A stretch of DNA of 58,013 bases, from positions 1-58,013 of the forward strand of contig NZ_VANS01000008.1 of NCBI RefSeq assembly GCF_005887615.1, read 5' to 3'. The notes below the pieces were generated by a model, which searched no databases, had not been told where the DNA came from, and was given only the letters and a program-made list of their open reading frames with translations. This DNA is from Sulfitobacter sabulilitoris. GTDB taxonomy: Bacteria; Pseudomonadota; Alphaproteobacteria; Rhodobacterales; Rhodobacteraceae. Position numbers and translations under genes: made by a program. Of the stretch, positions 25,978 to 36,903 are shown in pieces; positions within the stretch are counted from its first letter, which is position 1; each line of letters opens with the position of its first letter.

Positions 25978-26994
25978 TCAGAAGGAATCCTCGAACTTCT
26001 TGGCGAGGTCCTCGATGTTGTCTGGCGGCCAGTCCTCGACATCCATGCCAAGGTGCAGACCCATACCCGACAGCACTTCCTTGATCTCGTTCAAGGACTT
26101 GCGGCCGAAGTTCGGCGTGCGGAGCATTTCGGCTTCGGTCTTCTGGATCAGATCGCCGATATAGACGATGTTGTCGTTCTTGAGGCAGTTCGCCGACCGC
26201 ACCGAAAGCTCCAGCTCGTCGACTTTCTTGAGCAGCAGCGGGTTGAACTCCAACCCGTCGTCCTCGTCCGCGCGACCGGCCGATTCCGGCTCTTCGAAGT
26301 TGACGAAGATACCAAGCTGGTCCTGCAGGATGCGCGCCGCGAAGGCCACGGCGTCATCCGGTGTGATCGAGCCGTCGGTTTCGACCTTCATGGTCAGCTT
26401 GTCGTAGTCCAGCACCTGGCCTTCACGGGTGGGCTGCACGTCGTAGCTGACCTTTTTCACGGGCGAGTAGATCGCATCGATCGGGATAAGGCCGATGGGC
26501 GCGTCCTCGGGCTTGTTCTTGTCGGCGGCGACATAGCCCTTGCCGGTGTTGACCGTCAGTTCCATGTAGACATCCGCACCATCGTCAAGGTGGCAGACGA
26601 CATGATCGCGGTTCAGGATCTCGATGCCGGAGCTGTCGGAGATGTCACCCGCGGTGACGACGCCCGGACCCTTGGCGGAGATCGACAGGCGCTTGGGCCC
26701 TTCGACTTCCATGCGGATGCTGACACCTTTGAGGTTCAGGATGATGTCGGTGACGTCTTCGCGCACGCCGGCGACGCTCGAGAATTCGTGCAGCACGTTG
26801 TCGATTTGCACGGAGGTGATGGCCGCACCCTGCAGCGAGCTCATCAGCACGCGGCGCAGCGCGTTGCCCATCGTGAGGCCAAAGCCCCGCTCAAGCGGTT
26901 CTGCCACAACGGTCGCCTGACGCGCGGGGTCGTTCCCCGGCTTCACGTCAAGCTGCTGCGGCTTGATCAATTCGGCCCAATTCTTATGGATCAT
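25978..26994 (-). CDS. rpoA: DNA-directed RNA polymerase alpha subunit
   Basis: 338 aa. The N-terminal domain (about 1-235) drives dimerisation and core assembly ([20 protein letters not shown]). A linker is followed by the C-terminal domain, with [19 protein letters not shown] contacting UP elements and activators. The start is [15 protein letters not shown] at 26994; a longer in-frame start 45 nt upstream is unlikely by family alignment. Confidence 0.98.
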   Translation of the reverse strand: MIHKNWAELIKPQQLDVKPGNDPARQATVVAEPLERGFGLTMGNALRRVLMSSLQGAAITSVQIDNVLHEFSSVAGVREDVTDIILNLKGVSIRMEVEGPKRLSISAKGPGVVTAGDISDSSGIEILNRDHVVCHLDDGADVYMELTVNTGKGYVAADKNKPEDAPIGLIPIDAIYSPVKKVSYDVQPTREGQVLDYDKLTMKVETDGSITPDDAVAFAARILQDQLGIFVNFEEPESAGRADEDDGLEFNPLLLKKVDELELSVRSANCLKNDNIVYIGDLIQKTEAEMLRTPNFGRKSLNEIKEVLSGMGLHLGMDVEDWPPDNIEDLAKKFEDSF

Positions 26995-27064
26995 GCGGTC
27001 CCTCCATCCTTGTTCGCGCCCCATGTCCGAAAGGCACAAACGCTCGAGGTTTCAAAAAAGCGGA

Positions 27065-27094
27065 TTGGGGCCGTGTGAAAACACGCGGCCCCAA
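27065..27094 (-). other. intercistronic hairpin, rpsK-rpoA
   Basis: TTGGGGCCG (27065-27073) pairs with CGGCCCCAA (27086-27094), and GTG/CAC extends the stem inside the loop. No U-tract is present. It probably adjusts relative rpsK and rpoA levels. Confidence 0.6.
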
Positions 27095-27108
27095 GAGTAT
27101 CGGATCGA

Positions 27109-27498
27109 TTAAACGCGGCGGCGCTTGGGTGGGCGGCAGCCGTTGTGCGCCATCGGCGTCACGTCGCGGATCGAGGTGATGTTGAACCCTGCGGCCGCCA
27201 GCGCGCGCAGCGCACTTTCGCGTCCGCCACCGGGGCCCTGCACTTCGACTTCCAGCGTCTTGACGCCATGTTCCTGTGCCTTGCGGCCCGCGTCTTCGGC
27301 GGCCATCTGCGCGGCATAGGGTGTCGATTTCCGCGACCCCTTGAAGCCGCATGTGCCAGCGGACGACCAGCTGATCGCGTTGCCCTGCACATCCGAAATC
27401 AGGATCTTGGTGTTGTTGAAGCTCGAATTCACATGCGCCACACCAGCGGCGATGTTCTTGGAGACCTTCTTTTTGGTGCGTGTCTTTTCGCGTGCCAT
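27109..27498 (-). CDS. rpsK: 30S ribosomal protein S11
   Basis: 129 aa, full length. Platform protein of the 30S subunit near the E-site codon. Conserved [29 protein letters not shown] and the C-terminal [16 protein letters not shown] are present. It starts 15 nt after rpsM. Confidence 0.98.
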   Translation of the reverse strand: MAREKTRTKKKVSKNIAAGVAHVNSSFNNTKILISDVQGNAISWSSAGTCGFKGSRKSTPYAAQMAAEDAGRKAQEHGVKTLEVEVQGPGGGRESALRALAAAGFNITSIRDVTPMAHNGCRPPKRRRV

Positions 27499-27513
27499 CT
27501 GTCAGACCCTCCC

Positions 27514-27882
27514 TTATTTCTTCTTGCCGGCAATGGCCTTTGCGGGGCCTTTGCGGGTACGAGCGTTGGTATGGGTGCGCTGACCGCGAACCGGCAAATT
27601 GCGACGGTGGCGCAGACCACGGTAGCAGCCAAGGTCCATCAGGCGCTTGATGTTCATCTGAGTCTCGCGACGCAGGTCGCCTTCGACGGTATAGTTCTCG
27701 TCGATATGCTCGCGGATTTTCAGGATTTCGGAATCCGACAGCTCATTGATGCGACGGGTGATGTCGATGCCGACAGCCTCGCAAATGGCGTTGGCGGAGG
27801 CGTTGCCGATTCCGGTGATATAGGTGAGGGCGATTGGAACCCGCTTTGCAGTCGGGATGTTTACGCCGGCAATACGTGCCAC
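27514..27882 (-). CDS. rpsM: 30S ribosomal protein S13
   Basis: 122 aa. Head protein of the 30S subunit, with the C-terminal basic tail reaching the P-site tRNA ([18 protein letters not shown]). The N terminus [20 protein letters not shown] is canonical. First gene of the alpha operon here, since adk lies beyond an antisense gene and a promoter-like sequence precedes it. Confidence 0.98.
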   Translation of the reverse strand: MARIAGVNIPTAKRVPIALTYITGIGNASANAICEAVGIDITRRINELSDSEILKIREHIDENYTVEGDLRRETQMNIKRLMDLGCYRGLRHRRNLPVRGQRTHTNARTRKGPAKAIAGKKK

Positions 27883-28038
27883 GTGTCATGTCCTTTTCGT
27901 TGCGGGTCCGTCATTCCAGACCCTTTTTTCACAACGTGTGGCCCGGTGAGGTCGAAACCGTCGGGCCGCAGCTGATCAGGTGATCTTGCAGCGACGGGAA
28001 AACCCACCCTGCAACGTGATTCTCTGTCGAGATACGGC

Positions 28039-28067
28039 TGGTTATGGGCTTTTGGCGGCATCGTCAA
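28039..28067 (-). promoter_or_regulatory. candidate promoter of rpsM-rpsK-rpoA-rplQ
   Basis: On the complement strand -35 TTGACG (28062-28067) is followed after 17 bp by TAACCA (28039-28044), about 155 nt before rpsM. The -35 is strong and the -10 weak. A promoter is expected because the antisense gene at 28158-28835 separates rpsM from adk. Confidence 0.45.
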
Positions 28068-28157
28068 CCCAGGTCTTGGACCAGAGCGGCCTGCCGGGTA
28101 TCCTGATCGGGCGACGCGCCGTGGTGGCGCTAACGCTCACCCAGGCAGGATCGGGAC

Positions 28158-28835
28158 ATGACAGGATTTACCGAAGCGACTTTTCGGGTTCTCGCCGAGC
28201 TTGAGGCCAATAACACCAAGGCATGGTACGATGCAAACCGTGACCGGCTTTATTCGGATGCGCGCGCACCGTTCGAGGCGATGCTGGACAGTGTCACGAT
28301 GCGGCTTGCGGGCAGCAAGTGCCCGTTGGCGGGCAGCGCGAGGACGATGTTCCGGCAAAACCGCGATGTCCGGTTTTCCAAGGACAAGCGACCCTACAAA
28401 CCGACCGTATCGGGAATGATCACCCCCTCGGGGACGAAATCGGGTCTGGGCGGTGTTGTCTATGCCCAAGTCGGCCCCCAAGCGGGCCTGCTGGCGGCAG
28501 GCTTCTACAAGCTGGGCACGGCCGACCTTGGCCTGATGCGCGACCGCATCATCGCAGAGCCGGAGCGGTTTTCCGAGATCGCCGCTACGCTGGCGGCCAG
28601 GGGCCTCCCGCTGTCGACCGAGGACACGCTCAGGACCATGCCGCGCGGCTATGCCGATCACGACGATCACCCTTTGGCGGAATATTTGAAGCTGAAAAGC
28701 TACACCGTCTACGCGCCGCAACCCAAACCCATCTGGATCAGCGGCGACATCGTGCAGCGGATGGTCGATATGGCACTGGCCGTGGCGCCGCTTCTGGCGT
28801 TCGGTCGCGACGCGCTGGCGCGCCGCTCCGATTAG
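28158..28835 (+). CDS. DUF2461 family protein
   Basis: 225 aa, matching the DUF2461/TIGR02453 family of unknown function by its N-terminal [21 protein letters not shown], the [13 protein letters not shown] motif and KSYTVYAP near the C terminus. It lies antisense between adk and rpsM, and its last 4 nt overlap the adk stop. No function can be inferred from the ribosomal neighbours. Confidence 0.88.
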   Translation: MTGFTEATFRVLAELEANNTKAWYDANRDRLYSDARAPFEAMLDSVTMRLAGSKCPLAGSARTMFRQNRDVRFSKDKRPYKPTVSGMITPSGTKSGLGGVVYAQVGPQAGLLAAGFYKLGTADLGLMRDRIIAEPERFSEIAATLAARGLPLSTEDTLRTMPRGYADHDDHPLAEYLKLKSYTVYAPQPKPIWISGDIVQRMVDMALAVAPLLAFGRDALARRSD

Positions 28836-29472
28836 GCGTCGAGGATCGCCCCGATCTCGGCCTGGACCTCTTCGATCTTGCCCAGACCGTTCACCCGGCT
28901 GAGCATGCCCTTGGCATAGTAATAGCCGATCAGCGGCGAAGTCTGCTTGTAGTATTCCATCAGGCGGGTCTTGAGGCTGTCGGCATTGTCATCGGCCCGA
29001 CGCTTGAATTCCGTGCCACCACAATTGGAACATTTGCCGTCCGCGGGGATAGGCTTGGTGTTGTCGTTATACACCTCGCCGCAATCGCCGCAGGTGGAGC
29101 GTGCTGTGATCCGTGCGACCAGCGCCTCGTCGTCGACGCGCATCTCGATCACCGCGTCAAGCGTCTGGCCCTCGGCCTCCAGCAACTCGGCAAGCGCATC
29201 GGCCTGCGCCAGCGTGCGCGGAAAGCCATCGAAGATGAAGCCGTCGGCCTTGACCGTTTCGAGCTTTTCGCGAATGAGGCCGATCACGATCTCATCCGTG
29301 ACCAACGCACCGCGGGCCATCACATCGGCGACGATCCTGCCCATTTCGGTGCCGCTGTCTTTCGCCTCGCGCAGCATGTCGCCGGTGGACAGCTGGACCA
29401 TGTTTCGGGTTTCGACCAAGTGGCGGGCTTGCGTGCCCTTACCGGCCCCCGGGGGCCCAAGCAGAATAATGT

Positions 29473-29476
<4 letters not shown>
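28832..29476 (-). CDS. adk: adenylate kinase
   Basis: 214 aa, long form. P-loop [10 protein letters not shown], the NMP-binding domain and [13 protein letters not shown] are present. The LID domain has four cysteines (TCGDC and CSNCGG), which probably bind zinc. It catalyses ATP + AMP to 2 ADP. It overlaps secY by 4 nt, the conserved secY-adk coupling. Confidence 0.97.
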
Positions 29477-30837
<1,361 letters not shown>

Positions 30838-30860
30838 GGAGGGCTCTCTCTTGTTGCGAA

Positions 30861-30895
30861 AACGCCGCCCGGGCCGTTTTCCGGCGGGCGGCGTT
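30861..30895 (-). other. intercistronic hairpin, rplO-secY
   Basis: AACGCCGCCCG (30861-30871) pairs perfectly with CGGGCGGCGTT (30885-30895) around a 13-nt loop. On the complement strand it ends in TTTTC, so it may be a partial terminator that lowers secY relative to rplO. Confidence 0.65.
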
Positions 30896-30957
30896 GGGGA
30901 AAACTCAGATAGGTATGTAAGCGGCTCGGTCGCCGCTCACAAGGCCAATCCGAAGGC

Positions 30958-31431
30958 TTACTCAGCCGCGGCCGGCGTTGCGACGGTCAGCGAACCGCCA
31001 GCTTTCTCGACGGCCTCGACGGCGGACTTCGACGCGCCGGTGACCTGGAGGTCAACCTTGGTGGTGAAATCGCCCTTTGCCAGGATGCGGATGCCATCGA
31101 GCTTGCGACGCACCAGACCGCTTGCGATCAGCGCGTCCTCGGTGATCGCGGATTTCGCATCGAGTTTTTTCGCGTCGATGAATTTCTGGATCAGACCCAG
31201 GTTCACGACAGCGTAGGATTTGCGGTTCGGCTTGGTGAAGCCGCGCTTGGGCAGGCGCTGGTAGAGCGGCATCTGGCCACCCTCGTAGCCGTTGATGCTG
31301 ACACCGGAGCGGGATTTCTGACCCTTGATACCACGGCCACCCATCTTGCCCATGCCGGAGCCGGGACCGCGACCGACGCGCTTGCGTTTCTTGGTGGCGC
31401 CTTCGTTGTCGTGAAGTTCGTTCAGTTTCAT
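30958..31431 (-). CDS. rplO: 50S ribosomal protein L15
   Basis: 157 aa. The canonical N terminus [20 protein letters not shown] and the Gly/Arg-rich segment [20 protein letters not shown] are present, and the C terminus ends in an Ala-rich tail. It is separated from rpmD by a terminator and its own promoter, so rplO-secY-adk appears to be a separate transcription unit. Confidence 0.98.
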   Translation of the reverse strand: MKLNELHDNEGATKKRKRVGRGPGSGMGKMGGRGIKGQKSRSGVSINGYEGGQMPLYQRLPKRGFTKPNRKSYAVVNLGLIQKFIDAKKLDAKSAITEDALIASGLVRRKLDGIRILAKGDFTTKVDLQVTGASKSAVEAVEKAGGSLTVATPAAAE

Positions 31432-31528
31432 TGTCGCTTCTCCTCTTGCCGGATGCGACCCCCAGCGACGGGAGCGGCCGAACGCGGCGTTTCATGATTC
31501 TTGTGGGCGCACATGCATCCACCGGGCG

Positions 31529-31557
31529 CGTATAGACGCCGGACCCGCGAGGATCAA
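31529..31557 (-). promoter_or_regulatory. promoter of rplO-secY-adk
   Basis: On the complement strand -35 TTGATC (31552-31557), a 17-bp spacer and -10 TATACG (31529-31534) are followed by a GC-rich discriminator (CGCCC). It has the same layout as the boxes before rpsJ and rpmC, and lies about 100 nt before rplO. Confidence 0.7.
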
Positions 31558-31630
31558 GGCTTGTGTTGATAAACCGGAGGCAGCGCCCTGCCCGGGACGA
31601 ACACCGAAAAAACCATTCCGTCCAGCCAAG

Positions 31631-31663
31631 AAAAAACGCTCCGCAGTATCCTGCGAAGCGTTT
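31631..31663 (-). terminator. rho-independent terminator after rpmD
   Basis: On the complement strand AAACGCT and CGCAG segments pair with CTGCG and AGCGTTT (12 bp with one internal mismatch, 4-nt loop), followed by six U residues. It ends the rpmC-rpmD half of the cluster 65 nt after the rpmD stop. Confidence 0.88.
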
Positions 31664-31727
31664 GATCTAATAGCCGGGATTCTGAGATTTCCGAACCGCT
31701 TTCCGATCAGAAATCGGCGACGGGGCC

Positions 31728-31916
31728 TCAGCCCTTCTCTTCGATGATCTCGACCATGTGCGGGATCGAATTCACCATGCCGCGAACGGAAGGTGTGTCT
31801 TCGAGCTCACGAGTCTTGTGCATCTTGTTCAGTCCCAGACCGATCAGCGTGGCACGCTGCTTGGCGGGGCGGCGGATCGGGGAACCGATCTGCTTGACGA
31901 CGATTGTCTTGGCCAT
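31728..31916 (-). CDS. rpmD: 50S ribosomal protein L30
   Basis: 62 aa, full length ([20 protein letters not shown] and [20 protein letters not shown]). It starts 3 nt after rpsE. It is the last gene before a strong terminator. Confidence 0.98.
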   Translation of the reverse strand: MAKTIVVKQIGSPIRRPAKQRATLIGLGLNKMHKTRELEDTPSVRGMVNSIPHMVEIIEEKG

Positions 31917-31919
31917 GGT

Positions 31920-32501
31920 TTATGCCTCCTCAGCCACTTGTGCCGACGCCTCGGGGGCCTCGTCACGCTTGGGCAGAATGTCGGCCACCTTCTTGCCGCG
32001 ACGCTGTGCGACAGACCGGGGGCTGGCTTCTTTTTTCAGACCGTCCATCGTGGCACGGATCATGTTGTAGGGGTTCTGCGATCCGATCGACTTGGACACC
32101 ACGTCCTTGATGCCCAGCATCTCGAACACGGCGCGCATCGGGCCGCCGGCGATGATGCCGGTGCCTTCGGGTGCCGTGCGCATGACGACCTTGCCGGCGC
32201 CATGACGGCCTTCCATGTCATGGTGCAGCGTGCGGCCTTCGCGCAGCTGGACGCGGATCATCTGGCGCTTGGCCTGCTCCGTGGCCTTGCGAATGGCCTC
32301 GGGGACCTCTTTCGCCTTGCCCTTGCCAAAGCCGACGCGGCCCTTCTGGTCGCCCACGACGACAAGCGCGGCAAAGCCGAAACGCTTACCACCCTTCACG
32401 GTCTTGGACACACGGTTGATCGCCACAAGGCGGTCAGCGAATTCCGGGGTCTCGTCGCGCTGGTTGCGGCGTCCGCCCCCTCGGTTGTCTTCTCGAGCCA
32501 T
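31920..32501 (-). CDS. rpsE: 30S ribosomal protein S5
   Basis: 193 aa. The N-terminal dsRBD-like fold is shown by [20 protein letters not shown] and the C-terminal domain by [19 protein letters not shown]. It helps form the mRNA entry site and affects decoding accuracy. The ATG at 32501 ([12 protein letters not shown]) has a good AGGAAG upstream; a longer in-frame start 48 nt upstream is not supported by the family. Confidence 0.98.
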   Translation of the reverse strand: MAREDNRGGGRRNQRDETPEFADRLVAINRVSKTVKGGKRFGFAALVVVGDQKGRVGFGKGKAKEVPEAIRKATEQAKRQMIRVQLREGRTLHHDMEGRHGAGKVVMRTAPEGTGIIAGGPMRAVFEMLGIKDVVSKSIGSQNPYNMIRATMDGLKKEASPRSVAQRRGKKVADILPKRDEAPEASAQVAEEA

Positions 32502-32606
32502 CAGGCTTCCTTTCATTCCGGTGCGTCGTAAGCACCTGTTTTCCGTCAATCCAGGTGAGCGGATCGCTCCCGGATCATCGAAGTCGCCCCGCGGGGCGAC
32601 TTGCGC

Positions 32607-32966
32607 TTAGATTTTCAGACCGCCTTCGCGGGCGGCGTCGGCCAGGGCCTTGACCTTGCCGTGGAACAGGAACCCGCCACGATCGAAGTAGGCGGTTTCA
32701 ACACCGGCCTTCTTGGCGCGCTCGGCGATCGCCGCGCCCACCTTGGTGGCCGCTTCGATGTTGTTCTTGCCCACAACGCCCAGATCTTTTTCCAACGTGG
32801 AGGCGGACGCGAGCGTCACGCCGTTCACATCGTCGATCAGCTGGACGCTGATGTTCTTGTTGCTGCGGTGCACCGACAGGCGCATGCGCCCGGCGTTGGT
32901 CCGGCGAAGTTTGTTCCGAACGCGCAGGCGGCGCTTCAAGAACAGTTGTCTTTTGCTGTTTGCCAT
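32607..32966 (-). CDS. rplR: 50S ribosomal protein L18
   Basis: 119 aa. Binds 5S rRNA in the central protuberance. Conserved [18 protein letters not shown] and the C-terminal [20 protein letters not shown] are present. A 105-nt spacer with no recognised signal separates it from rpsE. Confidence 0.98.
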   Translation of the reverse strand: MANSKRQLFLKRRLRVRNKLRRTNAGRMRLSVHRSNKNISVQLIDDVNGVTLASASTLEKDLGVVGKNNIEAATKVGAAIAERAKKAGVETAYFDRGGFLFHGKVKALADAAREGGLKI

Positions 32967-32977
32967 TGTCTGCGTCC

Positions 32978-33511
32978 TTACTTCTTCTTGCCTTCTTTGC
33001 GGAAGATGAACTCGCCCTTATAGCGGATACCCTTGCCCTTGTAGGGCTCGGGCTTGCGCCATGCGCGGATGTTCGCGGCAACCTGACCAACAAGCTGTTC
33101 GTCAATGCCTTCCACCACAATCTCGGTCTGTTTGGGGGCTGTCACGGTCACGCCGGCAGGTGGGGTGTAATCCACATCGTGCGACAGACCGAGGTTCAAC
33201 TTCAGCGTGTTGCCGGTCATGGCCGCACGATACCCGACACCCTGGATCTCAAGCTCTTTCTTGAAACCGTCGGTGACACCGGTCACGAGGTTCGCCACCA
33301 TCGTGCGGCTCATGCCCCACTGCTGGCGCGCGCGCTTGGACGTGCCACGCGGCGTGACCGAAACGGCGTCGTTTTCGACAGTCAGGGTCACGTCATCCGT
33401 CGCCTTGAAGGCACGGGTGCCCTTGGGCCCCTTGATTTCAATGGTCTGGCCGCTGATCGATGCCGTAACACCGCTGGGCAGCACAACCGCTCTCTTACCA
33501 ATACGAGACAT
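32978..33511 (-). CDS. rplF: 50S ribosomal protein L6
   Basis: 177 aa, the usual length, with the C-terminal signature [20 protein letters not shown]. It lies near the sarcin-ricin loop and factor-binding site. The start is [15 protein letters not shown] at 33511; the upstream in-frame ATG would overlap rpsH. Confidence 0.98.
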   Translation of the reverse strand: MSRIGKRAVVLPSGVTASISGQTIEIKGPKGTRAFKATDDVTLTVENDAVSVTPRGTSKRARQQWGMSRTMVANLVTGVTDGFKKELEIQGVGYRAAMTGNTLKLNLGLSHDVDYTPPAGVTVTAPKQTEIVVEGIDEQLVGQVAANIRAWRKPEPYKGKGIRYKGEFIFRKEGKKK

Positions 33512-33521
33512 CAGTTTCCCC

Positions 33522-33914
33522 TTAGAATACGGTGCAAAGCACTTCGCCGCCAACATTGGCTGCGCGTGCGGATGCGTCCGACATCACACCCTGAGGGGTG
33601 GAGACAATCGACACGCCCAGGCCCTGACGGACCGAGGGAATGTCCTTGACGCCCATGTAAACGCGGCGACCGGGCTTGGAAACCCGCTTCAGTTCGCGAA
33701 TGACAGGTTCGCCTTCGTAGTACTTGAGGCTGATCTCGATGGCCGGGTGGCCGTCGGCGCCGGTCATCTTCTCATAACCACGGATGTAACCTTCGTCCGC
33801 CAGCACATCCAACACCCATGCCCGCAGCTTGGACGCCGGGGTGATGACCGTGGACTTGCCGCGCAACGAAGAGTTGCGGATCCGGGTGAGCATATCTGCG
33901 ATAGGATCGTTCAT
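33522..33914 (-). CDS. rpsH: 30S ribosomal protein S8
   Basis: 130 aa. Primary 16S rRNA-binding protein of the central domain. Start [15 protein letters not shown] and the C-terminal [26 protein letters not shown] motif are canonical. In E. coli S8 represses the spc operon; whether it does so here is unknown. Confidence 0.98.
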   Translation of the reverse strand: MNDPIADMLTRIRNSSLRGKSTVITPASKLRAWVLDVLADEGYIRGYEKMTGADGHPAIEISLKYYEGEPVIRELKRVSKPGRRVYMGVKDIPSVRQGLGVSIVSTPQGVMSDASARAANVGGEVLCTVF

Positions 33915-33926
33915 ATCATGCTCTCC

Positions 33927-34232
33927 TTACCAGCTCGACTTGACCAGGCCGGGGATCTGGCCGGTAGAGCCGAGGTCCCGCAGCGCGATCCGCGAAATTT
34001 TCAGTTTGCGATAGTACGCATGCGGACGACCGGTCAGTTGGCACCGGTTGTGCAGACGCACGGCCGAGCTGTTGCGCGGCAGTTTTGCCAGCTTCAGGGA
34101 AGCGCGGAACCGCTCTTCCATCGGCTTGCTTTCGTCGTTCACGATCTCTTTCAGCGCGGCACGCTTGGCGGCGTATTTCTTCACCAGCGCCTCACGCTTC
34201 TTCTCGCGTTCGATCATAGATTTCTTAGCCAT
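33927..34232 (-). CDS. rpsN: 30S ribosomal protein S14
   Basis: 101 aa long form without the zinc-binding CxxC pairs of short S14 proteins. The C-terminal [19 protein letters not shown] is conserved. Assembles in the 30S head. It lies 18 nt after rplE. Confidence 0.98.
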   Translation of the reverse strand: MAKKSMIEREKKREALVKKYAAKRAALKEIVNDESKPMEERFRASLKLAKLPRNSSAVRLHNRCQLTGRPHAYYRKLKISRIALRDLGSTGQIPGLVKSSW

Positions 34233-34250
34233 GTCTATTCCTTCCCGCGC

Positions 34251-34814
34251 TTACGAATTGAAGGGCATGTTGAAGGCTTTCAACAGGCTCTTGGCTTCGG
34301 CGTCGGTTTTCGCCGTGGTGGCGATCACGATATCCATTCCCCAGTTCTCATCGATCTTGTCGAAGTTGATCTCGGGGAACACGAGGTGCTCTTTGAGGCC
34401 CATGGCATAGTTGCCACGGCCATCGAAAGACTTGCCGGGCACGCCGCGAAAGTCGCGGATACGGGGCATTGCAATCGTGATCAGACGGTCAAGGAATTCG
34501 TACATGCGATCGCCGCGCAGGGTCACTTTCGCGCCCAGCGGCATTTCCTCGCGAACGCGGAAACCGGCGATGGATTTCTTGGCCACGGTGGTCAGAGCCT
34601 TCTGGCCCGCGATCAGCGTCAGGTCTTCCTGCGCCGACTTGGCCTTCTTGCTGTCCCGAACGGCTTCGGCGCCACAGCCGATGTTCAGAACGATCTTGTC
34701 CAGTCGCGGGATCATCATCTCGTTCTTGTAGCCGAACTCTTCCTTGAGGGCGGCGCGGATCGTGTCCGTGTAGATCGCCTTCAGGCGGGGTGTGTAAGTT
34801 GCACTATCAAGCAT
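34251..34814 (-). CDS. rplE: 50S ribosomal protein L5
   Basis: 187 aa. Binds 5S rRNA and contacts the P-site tRNA and the S13 bridge. Conserved [16 protein letters not shown] and [20 protein letters not shown] are present. Its first 8 nt overlap the 3' end of rplX. Confidence 0.98.
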   Translation of the reverse strand: MLDSATYTPRLKAIYTDTIRAALKEEFGYKNEMMIPRLDKIVLNIGCGAEAVRDSKKAKSAQEDLTLIAGQKALTTVAKKSIAGFRVREEMPLGAKVTLRGDRMYEFLDRLITIAMPRIRDFRGVPGKSFDGRGNYAMGLKEHLVFPEINFDKIDENWGMDIVIATTAKTDAEAKSLLKAFNMPFNS

Positions 34815-35118
34815 CGATCACGTCCCCCGTGGTTTTGGCAAAGCGCACTTTCTTGTCGCCGTCCATCTTGAAGCCGACGCGTGTCGCCTTGCCGTTGGCA
34901 TCGACGAGCGCGAGGTTGCTGAGGTCGATCGGCATCGCCTTGGGGATGCGACCGCCCTGCTCTGTCTGGGTCTGGCGGGTGGCGCGGATGGCGATGTTCA
35001 CGCCCTCGACCACGGCCTTGTTGGACTTGGGGTCAACCGAGGCGATCGTGCCTTCCTTGCCCTTGTCCTTGCCCGCGAGCACGACGACCTTGTCGCCTTT
35101 GCGAAGTTTGGCAGCCAT
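34807..35118 (-). CDS. rplX: 50S ribosomal protein L24
   Basis: 103 aa with an N-terminal KOW motif ([19 protein letters not shown]). Assembly initiator protein near the tunnel exit. Two nt after rplN and overlapping rplE. Confidence 0.98.
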   Translation of the reverse strand: MAAKLRKGDKVVVLAGKDKGKEGTIASVDPKSNKAVVEGVNIAIRATRQTQTEQGGRIPKAMPIDLSNLALVDANGKATRVGFKMDGDKKVRFAKTTGDVIDA

Positions 35119-35120
35119 GA

Positions 35121-35489
35121 TTACAGCACCTCCGGAGCGAGCGAGATGATTTTCATGAAGTTCTTGGCACGCAGCTCGCGCACGACTGGCCCGAAGATAC
35201 GGGTGCCGACGGGCTCGTTGTTATTGTTCAGAATAACGGCTGCGTTGCGGTCGAAGCGGATGGCTGTGCCATCGTCGCGACGAACTTCCTTGGCGGTGCG
35301 AACGACGACGGCCTTGCGGACGTCGCCCTTTTTCACACGACCGCGCGGGATGGCTTCCTTGACCGAGACGACGATGATGTCGCCCACGGACGCGTATTTA
35401 CGCTTGGAACCACCCAGGACCTTGATGCACTGAACACGGCGCGCGCCGCTGTTGTCAGCAACATCCAGGTTGGTCTGCATCTGGATCAT
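35121..35489 (-). CDS. rplN: 50S ribosomal protein L14
   Basis: 122 aa, full length ([20 protein letters not shown] and the C-terminal [12 protein letters not shown]). Sits at the subunit interface next to L19 and the factor-binding region. Separated by 72 nt from rpsQ. Confidence 0.98.
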   Translation of the reverse strand: MIQMQTNLDVADNSGARRVQCIKVLGGSKRKYASVGDIIVVSVKEAIPRGRVKKGDVRKAVVVRTAKEVRRDDGTAIRFDRNAAVILNNNNEPVGTRIFGPVVRELRAKNFMKIISLAPEVL

Positions 35490-35561
35490 TTGGTTTCTCC
35501 CGACCTTTGGGGGGCGATGCGTGCCTGATCCCCAGGGTTTCGATTAAGCTGGATTGGGTCT

Positions 35562-35801
35562 TCAGGCTTCAGCAGCCTCAAGAACCTCCCAGCGCTTGGT
35601 CTTCGACTTCGGTGCACACTCGATGATGCGAACGGCGTCGCCCACCTTGTATGTGTTGTTCTCATCGTGGGCCCGGTACTTCTTGGACTTACGAATGGTT
35701 TTTTTCAGAACAGGGTGCGTGAAGCGGCGCTCGACCGACACGGTTACTGTCTGGGCGTTGGCGTCGCTTGTCACGGTGCCAGAGAGGATACGCTTGGGCA
35801 T
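35562..35801 (-). CDS. rpsQ: 30S ribosomal protein S17
   Basis: 79 aa OB-fold protein that binds 16S rRNA early in assembly ([20 protein letters not shown], then a KYRAHDENN segment). It lies 13 nt after rpmC. Confidence 0.98.
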   Translation of the reverse strand: MPKRILSGTVTSDANAQTVTVSVERRFTHPVLKKTIRKSKKYRAHDENNTYKVGDAVRIIECAPKSKTKRWEVLEAAEA

Positions 35802-35814
35802 GTCTGAGGCTCCC

Positions 35815-36021
35815 TTATTCTGTCGCTGCCGCGGCAGCGGCTTTCTGGTTCAGCACGGTCTTGACGCGGGCCGCGGCGCGGCGGGCGATCTTGATCTGTG
35901 CGGGGTTTTCCAGCTGACCGGTGGCCTGTTGAAAGCGCAGGTTAAAGCTTTCTTTCTTCAGGTTCGACAGCTCTTCGCGGAGCTGGTCCGGCGTCTTGTC
36001 GTGCAGTTCCTTGGCGTTCAT
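35815..36021 (-). CDS. rpmC: 50S ribosomal protein L29
   Basis: 68 aa helical protein at the tunnel exit ([20 protein letters not shown] and [20 protein letters not shown]). The C terminus carries an Ala-rich tail. In most bacteria rpmC directly follows rplP. Here rplP is 15 kb away, and rpmC has become the first gene of a new unit with its own promoter. Confidence 0.97.
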   Translation of the reverse strand: MNAKELHDKTPDQLREELSNLKKESFNLRFQQATGQLENPAQIKIARRAAARVKTVLNQKAAAAAATE

Positions 36022-36099
36022 AGCCCTAGTCCTTTCAACATCACCAGCAGGCCCCGTTCGGGTGACCATGATTCTGGTGGAGTGGGTATCGAAGTGCGC

Positions 36100-36128
36100 C
36101 GTATAGGAGGGATGGCGCAACGGCGCAA
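36100..36128 (-). promoter_or_regulatory. promoter of rpmC-rpsQ-...-rpmD
   Basis: On the complement strand -35 TTGCGC (36123-36128), a 17-bp spacer and -10 TATACG (36100-36105) are followed by GCGC. The box lies about 80 nt before rpmC, exactly where the split operon needs a new start. It shares spacing and discriminator type with the boxes before rplO and rpsJ. Confidence 0.68.
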
Positions 36129-36256
36129 CCCCCTATTGCCGGACAGGATCGCGCGTCACGCGCCGCCGCGCGCCGCCCAGGGACCGTGGGGGTTTTACAC
36201 CGTGCCGTTCGCAGATACCGTGCCCCCTGCCCCGATCCCCGAAAGCGAACCAGCCC

Positions 36257-36877
36257 ATGACCCAGATCAGATCCCTATTCGTCACCCGCCTGTATCACGC
36301 GCCTCTGGCAGCACTCGGAAAACCTGTCGATGCGAGCGAACTCGAAGCGTCGTGCTACTCCATCGCACAGGATGACGAAGCCGGTCAGAACTGGTGCGAG
36401 GAGAACGGCTTTCCCGGCTATACCTCCTATGCCTCGCTCGATGACCTGCCCTACCGCTTTCCGATCTTCAAGGATCTCAAGGCGGCGCTGGACAAGCATG
36501 TCGCCACCTTCGTCGAGGATCTGGACTTTGATCTGGACGGCAAGGCGATCACGCTCAATGACTTGTGGATCAACATCCTACCTGAAGGCGGGGTGCATAC
36601 GTCGCATATCCACCCTCATTCGGTCATCAGCGGCACGACCTATGTGACGATGCCCGAGGGGGCGAGCGCCATCAAGTTCGAGGATCCGCGCCTGCCGATG
36701 ATGATGGCCGCGCCGGGGCGCAGGGCCGACGCGCGCGACGCGCTGCGCAGCTTTGTCTATGTCGCGCCGGATCCGGGTGACGTGCTGCTTTGGGAAAGCT
36801 GGCTGCGTCACGAAGTACCGATGAACATGGCAGAGGACGACCGAATTTCCGTCTCCTTCAACTACGCGTGGGAATGA
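36257..36877 (+). CDS. TIGR02466 family protein, putative 2OG-Fe(II) oxygenase
   Basis: 206 aa. The segment GGVHTSHIHPHSVISGTTYV (111-130) offers histidine ligands. A later His185 (LRHEVPMN) and Arg196 (DDRISVSFNY) fit the double-stranded beta-helix pattern of 2-oxoglutarate/Fe(II) oxygenases, the presumed class of this uncharacterised family. It is divergent from rpmC and converges with the SnoaL-like gene at 36904. It is the first gene of the block that splits the ribosomal cluster; no link to the sugar-type operon is evident. Confidence 0.82.
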   Translation: MTQIRSLFVTRLYHAPLAALGKPVDASELEASCYSIAQDDEAGQNWCEENGFPGYTSYASLDDLPYRFPIFKDLKAALDKHVATFVEDLDFDLDGKAITLNDLWINILPEGGVHTSHIHPHSVISGTTYVTMPEGASAIKFEDPRLPMMMAAPGRRADARDALRSFVYVAPDPGDVLLWESWLRHEVPMNMAEDDRISVSFNYAWE

Positions 36878-36903
36878 CGCGACCGCTGCGCCGGCCGCCC
36901 TGT

